Source of the DNA: a virus
Virus record (IMG/VR): IMGVR_UViG_3300031834_000001
Location: 1 to 64,000 of that record
DNA length: 64,000 nt
Strand: one strand, 5' to 3'
Below are positions 39,808-47,136 of this stretch, in pieces. The notes beneath the pieces are model-generated. The model made no database searches and was not told the DNA's origin. It saw nothing but the letters and a program-made list of their open reading frames with translations. The position numbers were made by a program, and so were the translations under genes. Position 1 is the first letter of the stretch. Each line of letters opens with the position of its first letter.

Positions 39808-40903
39808 GCCGTTCTTCGTGACCCCGCACGCCGTGGACCAATTTCGCGCCAAGATAGCCGACCTCGCCCCGGCGGACGTGATAACCGAGGTCCAACGGAT
39901 GATGCAGGATAAGCGGCTGCCGCCAACCTGGACGCCCAAGGGGAGCCCGTCCGCCAAGGTTGCCTGTATCCTCCCCGTTGACGCCGAGTTGCGCGAGGGT
40001 GGCCTGACGCTTATCTATCTCGGGTGGCTCGGGAGCAACCCGGTGTATATTCCCACCCTGGCCCCCGACGGAGTTCATGGGGGCTGGCCGTCCGTGCCTA
40101 CCGTCATGGGCAAGGAGTCCAGGCTTCACAACGTTCTCGTCCGGGCGGCGGCGTGGAAGAAGCGGTGCGGCAGGTTCCCTCTGCGGCGATGGGTGGAGGA
40201 GGACGACCGCCTACTCGCGGCGCTAAGGGATGCCGGGTTCAGCATCCGGCAAGTGGCGTCCATCATGCGCCGGGGCCACCACACTGTCTGGCGGCACACT
40301 CGCCACCCACTGGATCGCCGACAAGACTGGCCCGCTGACGACGTCCAGGCCGCCGTGGCGCTAAGGGCGGGCGGCAAGTCCTGCCGGGAGGCCGGGCTCA
40401 TCCTGGGGCGCACATCGGGCGGCGTGGCCATGCGGCTCTACAGGTACCGCCGGGAACATCCGAGGGACAAGCGAGCCCGGACCACCGTGCCCGGCCCATG
40501 GCCGAAGGAGGACGTGACCCTCGCGGTAGCCATGCGGGCCGAGGGGAAGACGCTGGCCCGGATAGGCGAGGCCGTCCACCGGAGCCGGGCCGCCGTGAGT
40601 TGGCGGATTGTCCGGGAGAGCAGGAAGCCTCTAGCCCCCGAGGTTACCGGGCCGTGGACGGAGGCCGAGTTGGAGTTAGCCCACAACCTGCGGGCCAAGG
40701 GGAAATCGTGCCCCTGCATCGCTCGGAAACTCAAGCGGAGCGTGGGGGCCGTCTACCGCAAACTTGCCCTAATCCGCGAGAAGCGCCTGGCCGATCCGAG
40801 GGGGCGGGCCATCGCGGGGATGGTGGGCCGGATAATCAAGGTAGTCAGAAAGGAGGGCATCGAATGTCTACCGGAACCTTTCAGCCAGAAGAACGCTCCC
40901 TAA
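39776..40903 (+). CDS. Four-HTH DNA-binding protein inside the CRISPR operon
   Basis: A 375-residue protein. An N-terminal domain (about 1-130; VTPHAVDQFRAKI, then strands LTLIYLGW) is followed by four tandem helix-turn-helix repeats at about 139-175, 185-223, 242-278 and 294-331. Each repeat begins with W and an acidic pair and has a basic third helix (SVGAVYRKL in the last), as in Myb/SANT- or GcrA-like domains. Four such units in a row suggest recognition of a long DNA site. It overlaps csf1 by 32 bases and the cas11-like gene by 40. This gene is not a standard type IV component. It may regulate the operon or guide the effector to DNA; both are hypotheses. Confidence 0.65.
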   Translation: MDSSGRPRFARPFFVTPHAVDQFRAKIADLAPADVITEVQRMMQDKRLPPTWTPKGSPSAKVACILPVDAELREGGLTLIYLGWLGSNPVYIPTLAPDGVHGGWPSVPTVMGKESRLHNVLVRAAAWKKRCGRFPLRRWVEEDDRLLAALRDAGFSIRQVASIMRRGHHTVWRHTRHPLDRRQDWPADDVQAAVALRAGGKSCREAGLILGRTSGGVAMRLYRYRREHPRDKRARTTVPGPWPKEDVTLAVAMRAEGKTLARIGEAVHRSRAAVSWRIVRESRKPLAPEVTGPWTEAELELAHNLRAKGKSCPCIARKLKRSVGAVYRKLALIREKRLADPRGRAIAGMVGRIIKVVRKEGIECLPEPFSQKNAP

Positions 40904-41388
40904 TTCACGGATTCTGGACGCGCCACGAAAGCCGGGCCATAGCGGCTTTGTTGGTCTACGGCATCTACCGCTCGCGAGACCAGGGCCGTTTCAAGGTCAC
41001 GCCCGACATGTGGGGCCGGATTGAGCGGGCGGTCAAATCCTGCGCCCTGAGCGCTCAGGACTTGGAGGAATTCATCGACCGCTTCAAGTCCAAGATGCAG
41101 TGTTCGACCATCCACCCCCGATACATGCGGTCCGACCTCGGCGTCGGCCAAACTCTTGTTGAGGACCGCAGGACCGGCGAAATCCTCGGTACCAGCGGCG
41201 ACCGCCGGGAATTCTGGGTGGAAATTCTGGAGGACGCCGACCACAAGGCCGCCCTGGACGCCCTGTACCGCCAGACAGGCGCGGTTGTCGCCTTGGTCCG
41301 TGACCGCCTGGAGCGCGAGAAACCCCTGGAAGCCATGATTGGAGAGGAGACGCGAAATGACGGCGACACCGACAACAAGGCCGAGTAG
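40864..41388 (+). CDS. Cas11-like small subunit candidate
   Basis: A 174-residue, largely helical protein in the slot occupied by cas11 in type IV-B loci, directly before csf2. Basic and aromatic helices (SLIHGFWTRHESRAIAALLV; MWGRIERAVKSCALSAQDL) and a disordered acidic tail are visible. Cas11 proteins diverge greatly, so the call rests on position, size and helical character. AAGGAGGGC precedes ATG 40864. The gene overlaps csf2 by 32 bases. Confidence 0.5.
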   Translation: MSTGTFQPEERSLIHGFWTRHESRAIAALLVYGIYRSRDQGRFKVTPDMWGRIERAVKSCALSAQDLEEFIDRFKSKMQCSTIHPRYMRSDLGVGQTLVEDRRTGEILGTSGDRREFWVEILEDADHKAALDALYRQTGAVVALVRDRLEREKPLEAMIGEETRNDGDTDNKAE

Positions 41389-42415
41389 TTCCTATAAAAC
41401 CTACTACTTGGAGGGCATCGTGACCCTCCTGTCCCCCCTGTCGCATATCGGGGAGAATCTCGGCACGACGACCCACTTTTCCCGGCAGGCCATCGTCGGC
41501 CCCGACGGGAAACGCGTGGAGTGCTTCGCCCATTCGGGCAACGGGTTCCGGGGTCACTTCCGGGACGATGGGGTGAAGCACCTCCTCCGCGCCCTGGGTA
41601 GCCCGAACCTGCCGCCCAAGCCGTTTCACCTGCTCTTCGGTGGCGGCACGATGACCGGGGAATTCGTGGTGGACATTGACCTCGCCCGGCGACTCCGGGA
41701 AGCCCTGCCTCTCCTATCTCTCTTCGGGGCCGCGACGGGCAATCACATCATGCCCGGCAAGTGGAACACGGGTATCCTGTGGCCAATCTGCGCCGAGACG
41801 CAACGGCTCCTCCCGGCCTATCTGCGGAACCCCGAGGCCCCGTCCTGCCGGACGTGGATAACCGAACTCAACTTCAGCAGAAAGGACGACGGGAAGGATG
41901 AGCGGCTAACCCGACACATGCTACCCGGCGCGACGGGCCAGTTGGCGTTAGGGGGAGCCGAGCCCACGCCGAAAAAGAGGGGCAAGGGCAAGCCTAGCGA
42001 CGACGGGGAGGCCGGGGACGAACCGGCCCAGCAGATGCGCTATACCGTCCAGGCCCTCGCGGCGGGCGGCGAACTCTTCCAACGCATCCACGTCCTCGAC
42101 GCCACCGAGTTGGAGTTCGGGGCTCTCATGTCCTGCTTCTCCGAGTGGTCCCAGGCCCCCTATCTGGGCGGCAACAACGCGAAGGGCCTGGGGCTCGTTG
42201 CGGGCGAGTGGACCTACCAGACCGGCGAGATGGACGAACCGGCCCCGCTAGTCTCCGCCGGGCCGGGGGAGTTCGCGCCGAAGAACGCGGGCAAGGAGGC
42301 CCTGGACCGCTACGACGCCTATCTCCTCGACGCCTACGAGAGGTACATTTCGGGCAACGCGCCCGAAATCAGGCAGGCCCTCGGGGTAAGCGGAGGGGTC
42401 CATGGAACCGCTTAG
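41357..42415 (+). CDS. csf2: Csf2 (Cas7-like) type IV CRISPR backbone protein
   Basis: A 352-residue protein closely following the Csf2/Cas7 pattern: LSPLSHIGE (25-33), SGNGFRG (60-66), FHLLFGGG (90-97), the long conserved stretch around LFGAATGNHIMPGK (122-135), and the Gly-rich loop GGNNAKGLG (271-279). In type IV complexes copies of Csf2 polymerise along the crRNA. A charged insertion around 195-225 (KKRGKGKPSDDGE) is probably a disordered loop. This is the surest member of the module. It is overlapped by its neighbours on both sides, so the subunits are probably made in fixed ratio. Confidence 0.92.
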   Translation: MTATPTTRPSSSYKTYYLEGIVTLLSPLSHIGENLGTTTHFSRQAIVGPDGKRVECFAHSGNGFRGHFRDDGVKHLLRALGSPNLPPKPFHLLFGGGTMTGEFVVDIDLARRLREALPLLSLFGAATGNHIMPGKWNTGILWPICAETQRLLPAYLRNPEAPSCRTWITELNFSRKDDGKDERLTRHMLPGATGQLALGGAEPTPKKRGKGKPSDDGEAGDEPAQQMRYTVQALAAGGELFQRIHVLDATELEFGALMSCFSEWSQAPYLGGNNAKGLGLVAGEWTYQTGEMDEPAPLVSAGPGEFAPKNAGKEALDRYDAYLLDAYERYISGNAPEIRQALGVSGGVHGTA

Positions 42416-43088
42416 GGTGATCGCTACTCTCGAAACCGGCCAGGTGGCCACGTTCGACGGGAATCTCCCGCTCGATGGTATCATCGCGGCCGCCTGGATG
42501 CGCCGGTATCACCCGGATGCCTTCTGGACCGGCGCGCCGAACCGCATGGGCGAGGACTGGATTGAGCCTATCCTCCCCCTTGACCGGCGCGTGTCGGACG
42601 GGGAGTGGTACTGGGCTTCCTCGTTCGCCCGGTACCGCCAACTGTCCGAGGAGATCACCTACTGGCATAAGAGGTTCGACGACGACATGGAACACTTTCT
42701 CGACTTGGGCGGCCGGAGTGGTAGGATGAATGTGAAGTCGGGGCCATTTAAGAGTTACCGGATGCCCCTGGTCTACATGGTCACGCCGGAGCTAGTCTGG
42801 CACATCGTTGGCGACAGGGGGGAAGTGGCGAGCCTACTCGGCATGATACCCGCCGTCGGCAAGAAGCGCTCGGCCGGCTATGGTTTCGTGGCCTCCTGGG
42901 TGGTCGAACCCTGGCCGGTGGACCTCTCCTGCCATGATGAGCGCGGGAGACCGATGCGAGCCATTCCGACCAGGGACGGCCCGTCCGAATGTGGGGTCAG
43001 GCCGCCCTACTGGCATCCGGTGAACCGGGTTAGGTGCGAGATGCCTGCCCCGTGGGGAGGAACTGGGGAGTGGGAGAGACAGGGATAA
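42402..43088 (+). CDS. csf3: Csf3 (Cas5-like) type IV CRISPR protein
   Basis: A 228-residue RAMP-fold protein. LPLDGI (22-27), the YWASS segment near 70, GPFKSYR (114-120), the HIVGDRGEVASLL stretch and the Gly-rich loop GKKRSAGYG (153-161) match Csf3, which caps the crRNA 5' handle. It begins 14 bases inside csf2 and shares its last base with the ParB-like gene's ATG. No Cas6-type processing enzyme is present, as is usual for type IV-B. Confidence 0.9.
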   Translation: MEPLRVIATLETGQVATFDGNLPLDGIIAAAWMRRYHPDAFWTGAPNRMGEDWIEPILPLDRRVSDGEWYWASSFARYRQLSEEITYWHKRFDDDMEHFLDLGGRSGRMNVKSGPFKSYRMPLVYMVTPELVWHIVGDRGEVASLLGMIPAVGKKRSAGYGFVASWVVEPWPVDLSCHDERGRPMRAIPTRDGPSECGVRPPYWHPVNRVRCEMPAPWGGTGEWERQG

Positions 43089-43606
43089 TGTTTCCGTGCC
43101 TGGGGGTCAAGCTGGTTCCGGCGGACAAGGTAGTCTGCAACGGCTACAATCCCAACAAGGTGGCGCGGCGAGAGCTCGACCTGCTGGAACTCTCCATCAG
43201 GGAGGATGGGGTGACTCAGGCGCTCGTGGTCTACCATGATGTTGGGGCCGACAAGTACGTCATTGTGGACGGGTTCCACCGCTACGTCGTCCTGGTTCGC
43301 CTGGGGTGTGCCGAGATCCCGGTAGTCGTGATCGACAAGGACCTGAGAAACCGCATGGCGAGCACTGTCCGGCACAACCGGGCGCGGGGCAAGCACCAGG
43401 TGGACTTGGTGGCCGAGTTGGTCAAAGCGCTCCTCGCCAAGGGATGGGACGACGCGAGGATAGCGGAGCATCTCGGGATGAGCGCGGAGGAACTGCTGCG
43501 CCTGAAGCAGATCGTCGGTGCCGCCAAGTTGCTGGCTGGCACGGAGTATTCGGCGTCTTACGGGAGGGACGATGAGCCGGATGGGCAGGATTCATCTGAC
43601 AGATAA
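43088..43606 (+). CDS. IbrB-like ParB/Srx-fold protein
   Basis: A 172-residue protein with a ParB/sulfiredoxin-fold N-terminal domain: LDLLELSIREDGVTQALVV, KYVIVDGFHRYVVLVRLG (DGFHRY at 61-66) and EIPVVVID. A helix-turn-helix-like middle follows (WDDARIAEHLGMSAEELLRL). ParB-like proteins paired with CysH-like enzymes are known as IbrB/IbrA in enterobacterial prophage-like islands. Here the CysH partner is two genes downstream. ParB folds bind CTP and DNA, and some cleave or modify nucleic acid; the role here is unknown. Confidence 0.75.
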   Translation: MFPCLGVKLVPADKVVCNGYNPNKVARRELDLLELSIREDGVTQALVVYHDVGADKYVIVDGFHRYVVLVRLGCAEIPVVVIDKDLRNRMASTVRHNRARGKHQVDLVAELVKALLAKGWDDARIAEHLGMSAEELLRLKQIVGAAKLLAGTEYSASYGRDDEPDGQDSSDR

Positions 43607-44354
43607 CCACGATCAACTGGACCTGCCGAGAGGACGCGAGGCGGTCTGGCTCCATTCCGCAAAGGACCGCAGGCCGCGGGCGGAGCGGTGCGTCACGCTC
43701 CCGGAGTTCCTGGATGCCCCCTGGGAGAGCGTCAAGGGTGCGGACCTCCTCGTCGTTGTCGGTCTCGTTTCCCGCCTTTGCACTCCCGGCAACAGGGTGC
43801 GCCTGGGCCAGTATCTCACCGACCCCTGGAATGGCCCCGAGCGCGTCTCGGTAGACGACAGGTTGTTCATCGTCGATCCGTGGCGCATGTGGTGGCACTT
43901 TGGTTGCGTAGGCATCGACTTCGGGGGATGCTCCGTGAGTTATACCTTGGAGACTCGTTGGAACGGTTTCGTGGTGGGGATGAGGGAGAACCCCTGCACC
44001 CCTTCTGAACTCGACCGCTACGGCCTTGGCGTCATTGACGCCCGCGGAGCCTTCAAGTTCGAGCCGATCAACATTCACGTCGAACCCATGCCGGAGGAGG
44101 TTCGCGAATGCTACGCCGCCGAGAAAGAGGTCGCCTTCAACGAGGAGGCGACTCCGGCGGCGATCATCAAGCGCCTGGCCGCCTTCGCTTCATCGGTCTA
44201 CCCGTCCCGGTCGGTGCCTTCGTTTAGGGACATGTTCCGCAACCGCCACCTTGAGGTCCGGGCCACAGACCTTGGCGTGGACCGCTTCCTGGCGAACCAG
44301 ATTTCTCTCCGGGTTGAGTTGACCAACTACGCCGCCGAGAGCTTCGCCGTATGA
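43572..44354 (+). CDS. Unknown protein between ParB-like and CysH-like genes
   Basis: A 260-residue protein I do not recognise. It contains an LVVVGLVSRLC-type strand, an aromatic stretch (PWRMWWHFGC) and a helical C-terminal third. ATG 43572 follows CGGGAGG and overlaps the ParB-like gene by 35 bases; the 3' end overlaps the CysH-like gene by four. Such tight packing suggests it is part of the same system, perhaps an adaptor or substrate-binding protein. Confidence 0.55.
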   Translation: MSRMGRIHLTDNHDQLDLPRGREAVWLHSAKDRRPRAERCVTLPEFLDAPWESVKGADLLVVVGLVSRLCTPGNRVRLGQYLTDPWNGPERVSVDDRLFIVDPWRMWWHFGCVGIDFGGCSVSYTLETRWNGFVVGMRENPCTPSELDRYGLGVIDARGAFKFEPINIHVEPMPEEVRECYAAEKEVAFNEEATPAAIIKRLAAFASSVYPSRSVPSFRDMFRNRHLEVRATDLGVDRFLANQISLRVELTNYAAESFAV

Positions 44355-45406
44355 ATGTCTACGAGGGGGCCGTAAACCGAATTAGGTTCATCTTCGCCGA
44401 GTTCCCGCGTGTGGTCGTCAGCGTCTCCGGCGGGAAGGACAGCACGTGCCTATTCTACCTGGCGGCGGCAGAGGCGGAGCGGCAAGGGCGGCGCTTCGAG
44501 GTGTTCTTTCTGGACCAGGAAGCGGAGTATCAGAGTTCCGTCGAGATCATTGAGGGGATGATGCGGCACCCGCTAGCGATCCCGCGTTGGTACCAGGTGC
44601 CCATCCATATGACCAACGCTACGAGTCACGCCGAACTCTTCCTCCACGCCTGGGGTGAGGGTGAAACTTGGATACGCGAGAAGAGCCCGCTGGCGATTCA
44701 CGGCATCCCCGAACCATACCCGAAGCGGTTCTACGACTTCTTCCCCTGGTTTGAGAGTCTGGACCGGGAGCCGACGGCGCACCTGGTCGGCCTGCGGCAG
44801 TTCGAGAGCCTAAACCGTCACCGGGCGGTCTACAAGGCCAATGGGTACAAGCACTATAAGTGGAGCACCCGATGCGCTCCAGGAAGCGCGAGTTACCGCT
44901 TCTATCCGATTTTCGACTGGCAATTCCGCGACGTGTGGAAGTGCATCGCCGACAACAGTGTCCCCTACAACAAACTCTATGACCGCATGTACGCCCGGAG
45001 CGGCGCGAACATGAGCACCATGCGCGTGTCGAACCTCATCCACGAGCGGGCATTCCGGGCGCTGGCGCAGGTGCAGGAGTTCGAGCCGGACACCTACGAC
45101 AAATTGGTCGCCCGGTTGGGCGGGGTGCATTGCGCCGCGCTCTACGCCGAGGACCGCTACATCTTTAGCGCCGACCGCCTGCCACCCGCGTTCAAGTCGT
45201 GGCGGGAGTACCGCGACTACCTATTGGCGACGACGCCGTCAAGCACGCAAAGCCGCTACCTCAAGCGCTTCGCCAAGCAGGACGCCGACGAGTCTGCCTG
45301 TCAGCACCAGGTCAAGCAGTTACTCCTCAACGACTGGGAAGGCAATCTTCCGATCACGCGGCAGAAGAGGCGGAAGGTCCGGGAGCAATGGTGGGACCTC
45401 CTATGA
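44351..45406 (+). CDS. IbrA/CysH-like PP-loop enzyme
   Basis: A 351-residue PAPS-reductase-family protein. The PP-loop SGGKDS is at 26-31, followed by strands and the HLVGLRQFESLNR segment, then the WRCAPGS-like STRCAPGSASYRFYPIFDW motif and a C-terminal extension of the IbrA type (DUF3440-like), with KLVARLGG and many Arg/Tyr residues. Real PAPS reductases carry ECGIH; it is not seen here, so sulfate reduction is unlikely. The PP-loop should activate a substrate with ATP. CysH-like genes are the hallmark companions of type IV-B CRISPR modules, with unknown function. Confidence 0.85.
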   Translation: MNVYEGAVNRIRFIFAEFPRVVVSVSGGKDSTCLFYLAAAEAERQGRRFEVFFLDQEAEYQSSVEIIEGMMRHPLAIPRWYQVPIHMTNATSHAELFLHAWGEGETWIREKSPLAIHGIPEPYPKRFYDFFPWFESLDREPTAHLVGLRQFESLNRHRAVYKANGYKHYKWSTRCAPGSASYRFYPIFDWQFRDVWKCIADNSVPYNKLYDRMYARSGANMSTMRVSNLIHERAFRALAQVQEFEPDTYDKLVARLGGVHCAALYAEDRYIFSADRLPPAFKSWREYRDYLLATTPSSTQSRYLKRFAKQDADESACQHQVKQLLLNDWEGNLPITRQKRRKVREQWWDLL

Positions 45407-45957
45407 CCGATATTATCATCAGGGCCTGCCGGGAGCGGCAAGCATGGGTGGACTATCTTCTCGACCGGCTACCGGGGGCCACGGTTGTCTACGATACCAC
45501 GCGCAACGCGATGAACACCTTCCTCGAAGCCCTGCGAGTTGCCGGCGACCGCCCGGTTATCCACATGGAGGACGACGTGCTCCTCGCGAAGGGGTTCGTC
45601 TGCAAGGCCGAGTCGGTGATAGGCGAACGTCCCGAGACGGCCATTCAGTTCTTCTCGATGCGCAAGCGGGACATCCAGGTTGGGTCTAGGTGGGAACCCG
45701 GAGGGACCTTCCTAGCGGGCCTATGCTTCTACTTGCCGGCCGGGATGTCCGAGCGGCTCCTGCGCTTCGACTGGCCCCGTCGGGAGGAGCATCCCACCGG
45801 CCTAGACTTGCTGGTCGCCGATTTCCTGCGGGCCAACAAGGAGAGGTACTGGCTACATGTCCCCAATCTGGCGCAACATCGGTTTGGCAAGAGTCTGATC
45901 GATTCCCGCCGCTCGCGCTATCGGCAGTCGTTGACCTTCGAGGACCCCGACGAATGA
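45403..45957 (+). CDS. GT-A-type glycosyltransferase-like protein
   Basis: A 184-residue protein. The order is an N-terminal strand and helix (IIIRACRERQAWVDYLLDRL), a nucleotide-sugar-like NAMNTFLEAL region, and IHMEDDVLLAKGF with EDD at 56-58 as a DxD-type metal motif. This matches small GT-A transferases found in phages. It may transfer a sugar to modified phage DNA. It is flanked on both sides by CysH-like genes through 4-base overlaps, so the three probably act in one pathway. Confidence 0.65.
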   Translation: MTDIIIRACRERQAWVDYLLDRLPGATVVYDTTRNAMNTFLEALRVAGDRPVIHMEDDVLLAKGFVCKAESVIGERPETAIQFFSMRKRDIQVGSRWEPGGTFLAGLCFYLPAGMSERLLRFDWPRREEHPTGLDLLVADFLRANKERYWLHVPNLAQHRFGKSLIDSRRSRYRQSLTFEDPDE

Positions 45958-46703
45958 CGGAGGACGAAATGGAGTTGTATCACCTCCATGCCCGGCTTCC
46001 CCGCGTCCGCCGTTTGACCGCGCAGGCCATGTCCGACCTTCGCGACTGGCGGGCCAACTGTTCCCGCCCTTACGTCGCTTGGTCCACCGGGAAGGACTCG
46101 ACCCTCTGCTTGTGGCTCGCTCTCCAGGTGGACCCGAATGTCGAGGCTATCTACCTTGACGCCGAGTCTTCCCTCCCGGAGACAGAGGAGATGCTCGACA
46201 CCCTGCCCGCCCAGTGGGGCTTCCGCCTCCGAGTAGTCAAGACACGGCCGCTTCTCGACATGCTGGCCCAGTATGGCTTGGACGACCCGCATATCGAGGA
46301 GCGGACGATGCAGGCAACCGTCCGGGAACCGATTAAACGGCTGAGACGCGAGGGATACGACGGCGTTGTCGTGGGCATTCGCGCCGATGAGAGCCGGGGC
46401 AGAATGAAAGGCATTAACCGCATGGGGCGACTTTTCTGGAGCAAGTCGTCCGGGATGTTGACCTGCTGGCCTGTGGCCCGATGGACAAGCCGGGATGTCT
46501 GGGCTTACACGGTGGCCAACGGGCTCCCCTATAACCGGGCCTACGACAAGCTCCTGGGTTGGCCACTTGAGGAGCGGCGAGTCTCCTACTGGGCGGGCGA
46601 GACCAACAGGGAATGCGGCCGCTACGTCTGGCTCCGGCGGTACCACCCCGACCTTTATGCCCAACTGGTTGCCCGACTCCCGCGAGTAGGCAACTTTGTC
46701 TGA
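45954..46703 (+). CDS. Second CysH-like PP-loop enzyme
   Basis: A 249-residue protein. The PP-loop STGKDS is at 44-49. A conserved AIYLDAESSLPETEEML segment, the VVVGIRADESRGR motif and the WPVARWTSRDVWAYTVANGLPYN substrate-side motif are typical of the PAPS-reductase/DndC superfamily. The C-terminal cysteine (RECGRY) is kept. It is shorter than the IbrA-like protein and clearly a different subfamily, closer to phosphorothioation-type enzymes. Reading past its TGA would stay open for 22 more codons, through promoter-like copy B. Confidence 0.85.
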   Translation: MTEDEMELYHLHARLPRVRRLTAQAMSDLRDWRANCSRPYVAWSTGKDSTLCLWLALQVDPNVEAIYLDAESSLPETEEMLDTLPAQWGFRLRVVKTRPLLDMLAQYGLDDPHIEERTMQATVREPIKRLRREGYDGVVVGIRADESRGRMKGINRMGRLFWSKSSGMLTCWPVARWTSRDVWAYTVANGLPYNRAYDKLLGWPLEERRVSYWAGETNRECGRYVWLRRYHPDLYAQLVARLPRVGNFV

Positions 46704-46789
46704 CCTGAACCCGCCGCCCTAAAGGAACCTCCCCGTTCCCGCCTCAACTACCACCCAGACCCTGAACGCTAGGAGGCCGACTCGCCGCC
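46704..46789 (+). other. Intergenic leader with promoter-like motif B
   Basis: No independent gene. The stretch aligns with 46856-46923 over about 65 bases (AAGGAACCTCCC through CCGTG), so it is one half of an imperfect tandem repeat, each half ending at a GTG start. Confidence 0.5.
46722..46752 (+). promoter_or_regulatory. Bipartite promoter-like motif, copy B
   Basis: AAGGAACCTC, 13 bases, CAACTACC, both halves exact. It begins 68 bases before GTG 46790. Confidence 0.6.
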
Positions 46790-46924
46790 GTGTCCGACTC
46801 TCCATCCCCCGTCACCCTGCTTACCGGAGACTGCCTGGTGGCCAAGAGTAGGCAGAAGGAACCTCCCTTGTCCGCTCTCAACTACCAGATAGACCCTGAA
46901 AGCGAGGAAGCCCAGTCGCCGTGA
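46790..46924 (+). CDS. 44-residue ORF resembling a clipped methylase start
   Basis: Starts at GTG 46790, 13 bases after AGGAGG. The first half (VTLLTGDCL) looks like the N-terminal SAM-loop region of a beta-class methylase. The second half is the translated motif-C repeat (KEPPLSALNY). It could be the remnant of a methylase gene after a deletion, or a leader peptide coupled to the GTG of the next gene, which it overlaps. Confidence 0.4.
   Translation: MSDSPSPVTLLTGDCLVAKSRQKEPPLSALNYQIDPESEEAQSP
46856..46886 (+). promoter_or_regulatory. Bipartite promoter-like motif, copy C
   Basis: AAGGAACCTC, 13 bases, CAACTACC, both halves exact. It begins 65 bases before GTG 46921 and lies inside the 44-codon frame. 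Confidence 0.6.
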
Positions 46925-47136
46925 AGATCATTGAGCACCTCGACGGCCGCTCCTACGCTGACGACCAGACTCTCCGCGAACTCCACTGGTCCGGCCTGCT
47001 CGACTTGCCGCGCCTGCTAACCTGGCTCAGACGGGAGCCCGTGGCGGGTTGTGAGTGTCCGGTCAACGTAGGAAGCGAGGAGTGCTGGGGGCTCATGCGG
47101 CCGCAGGGGGTCAGCGGGGGGAGGGTCGGGAGATGA
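46921..47136 (+). CDS. Small hypothetical protein
   Basis: A 71-residue protein with a helical N-terminal half (LRELHWSGLLDLPRLLTWL) and CECP plus one Cys in the second half. GAGGAAG is upstream. First gene behind promoter-like copy C. Function unknown. Confidence 0.5.
   Translation: MKIIEHLDGRSYADDQTLRELHWSGLLDLPRLLTWLRREPVAGCECPVNVGSEECWGLMRPQGVSGGRVGR

Noticed and set aside
44351-45406. Genuine PAPS reductase for sulfate assimilation
   Set aside because: The ECGIH active-site motif is not seen, and the long IbrA-type C-terminal extension points to another role.
38758-46703. CRISPR array near the csf genes
   Set aside because: I looked for repeated 20-40 base units with spacers in and around the module. 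None is present; genes abut or overlap with no room for an array.
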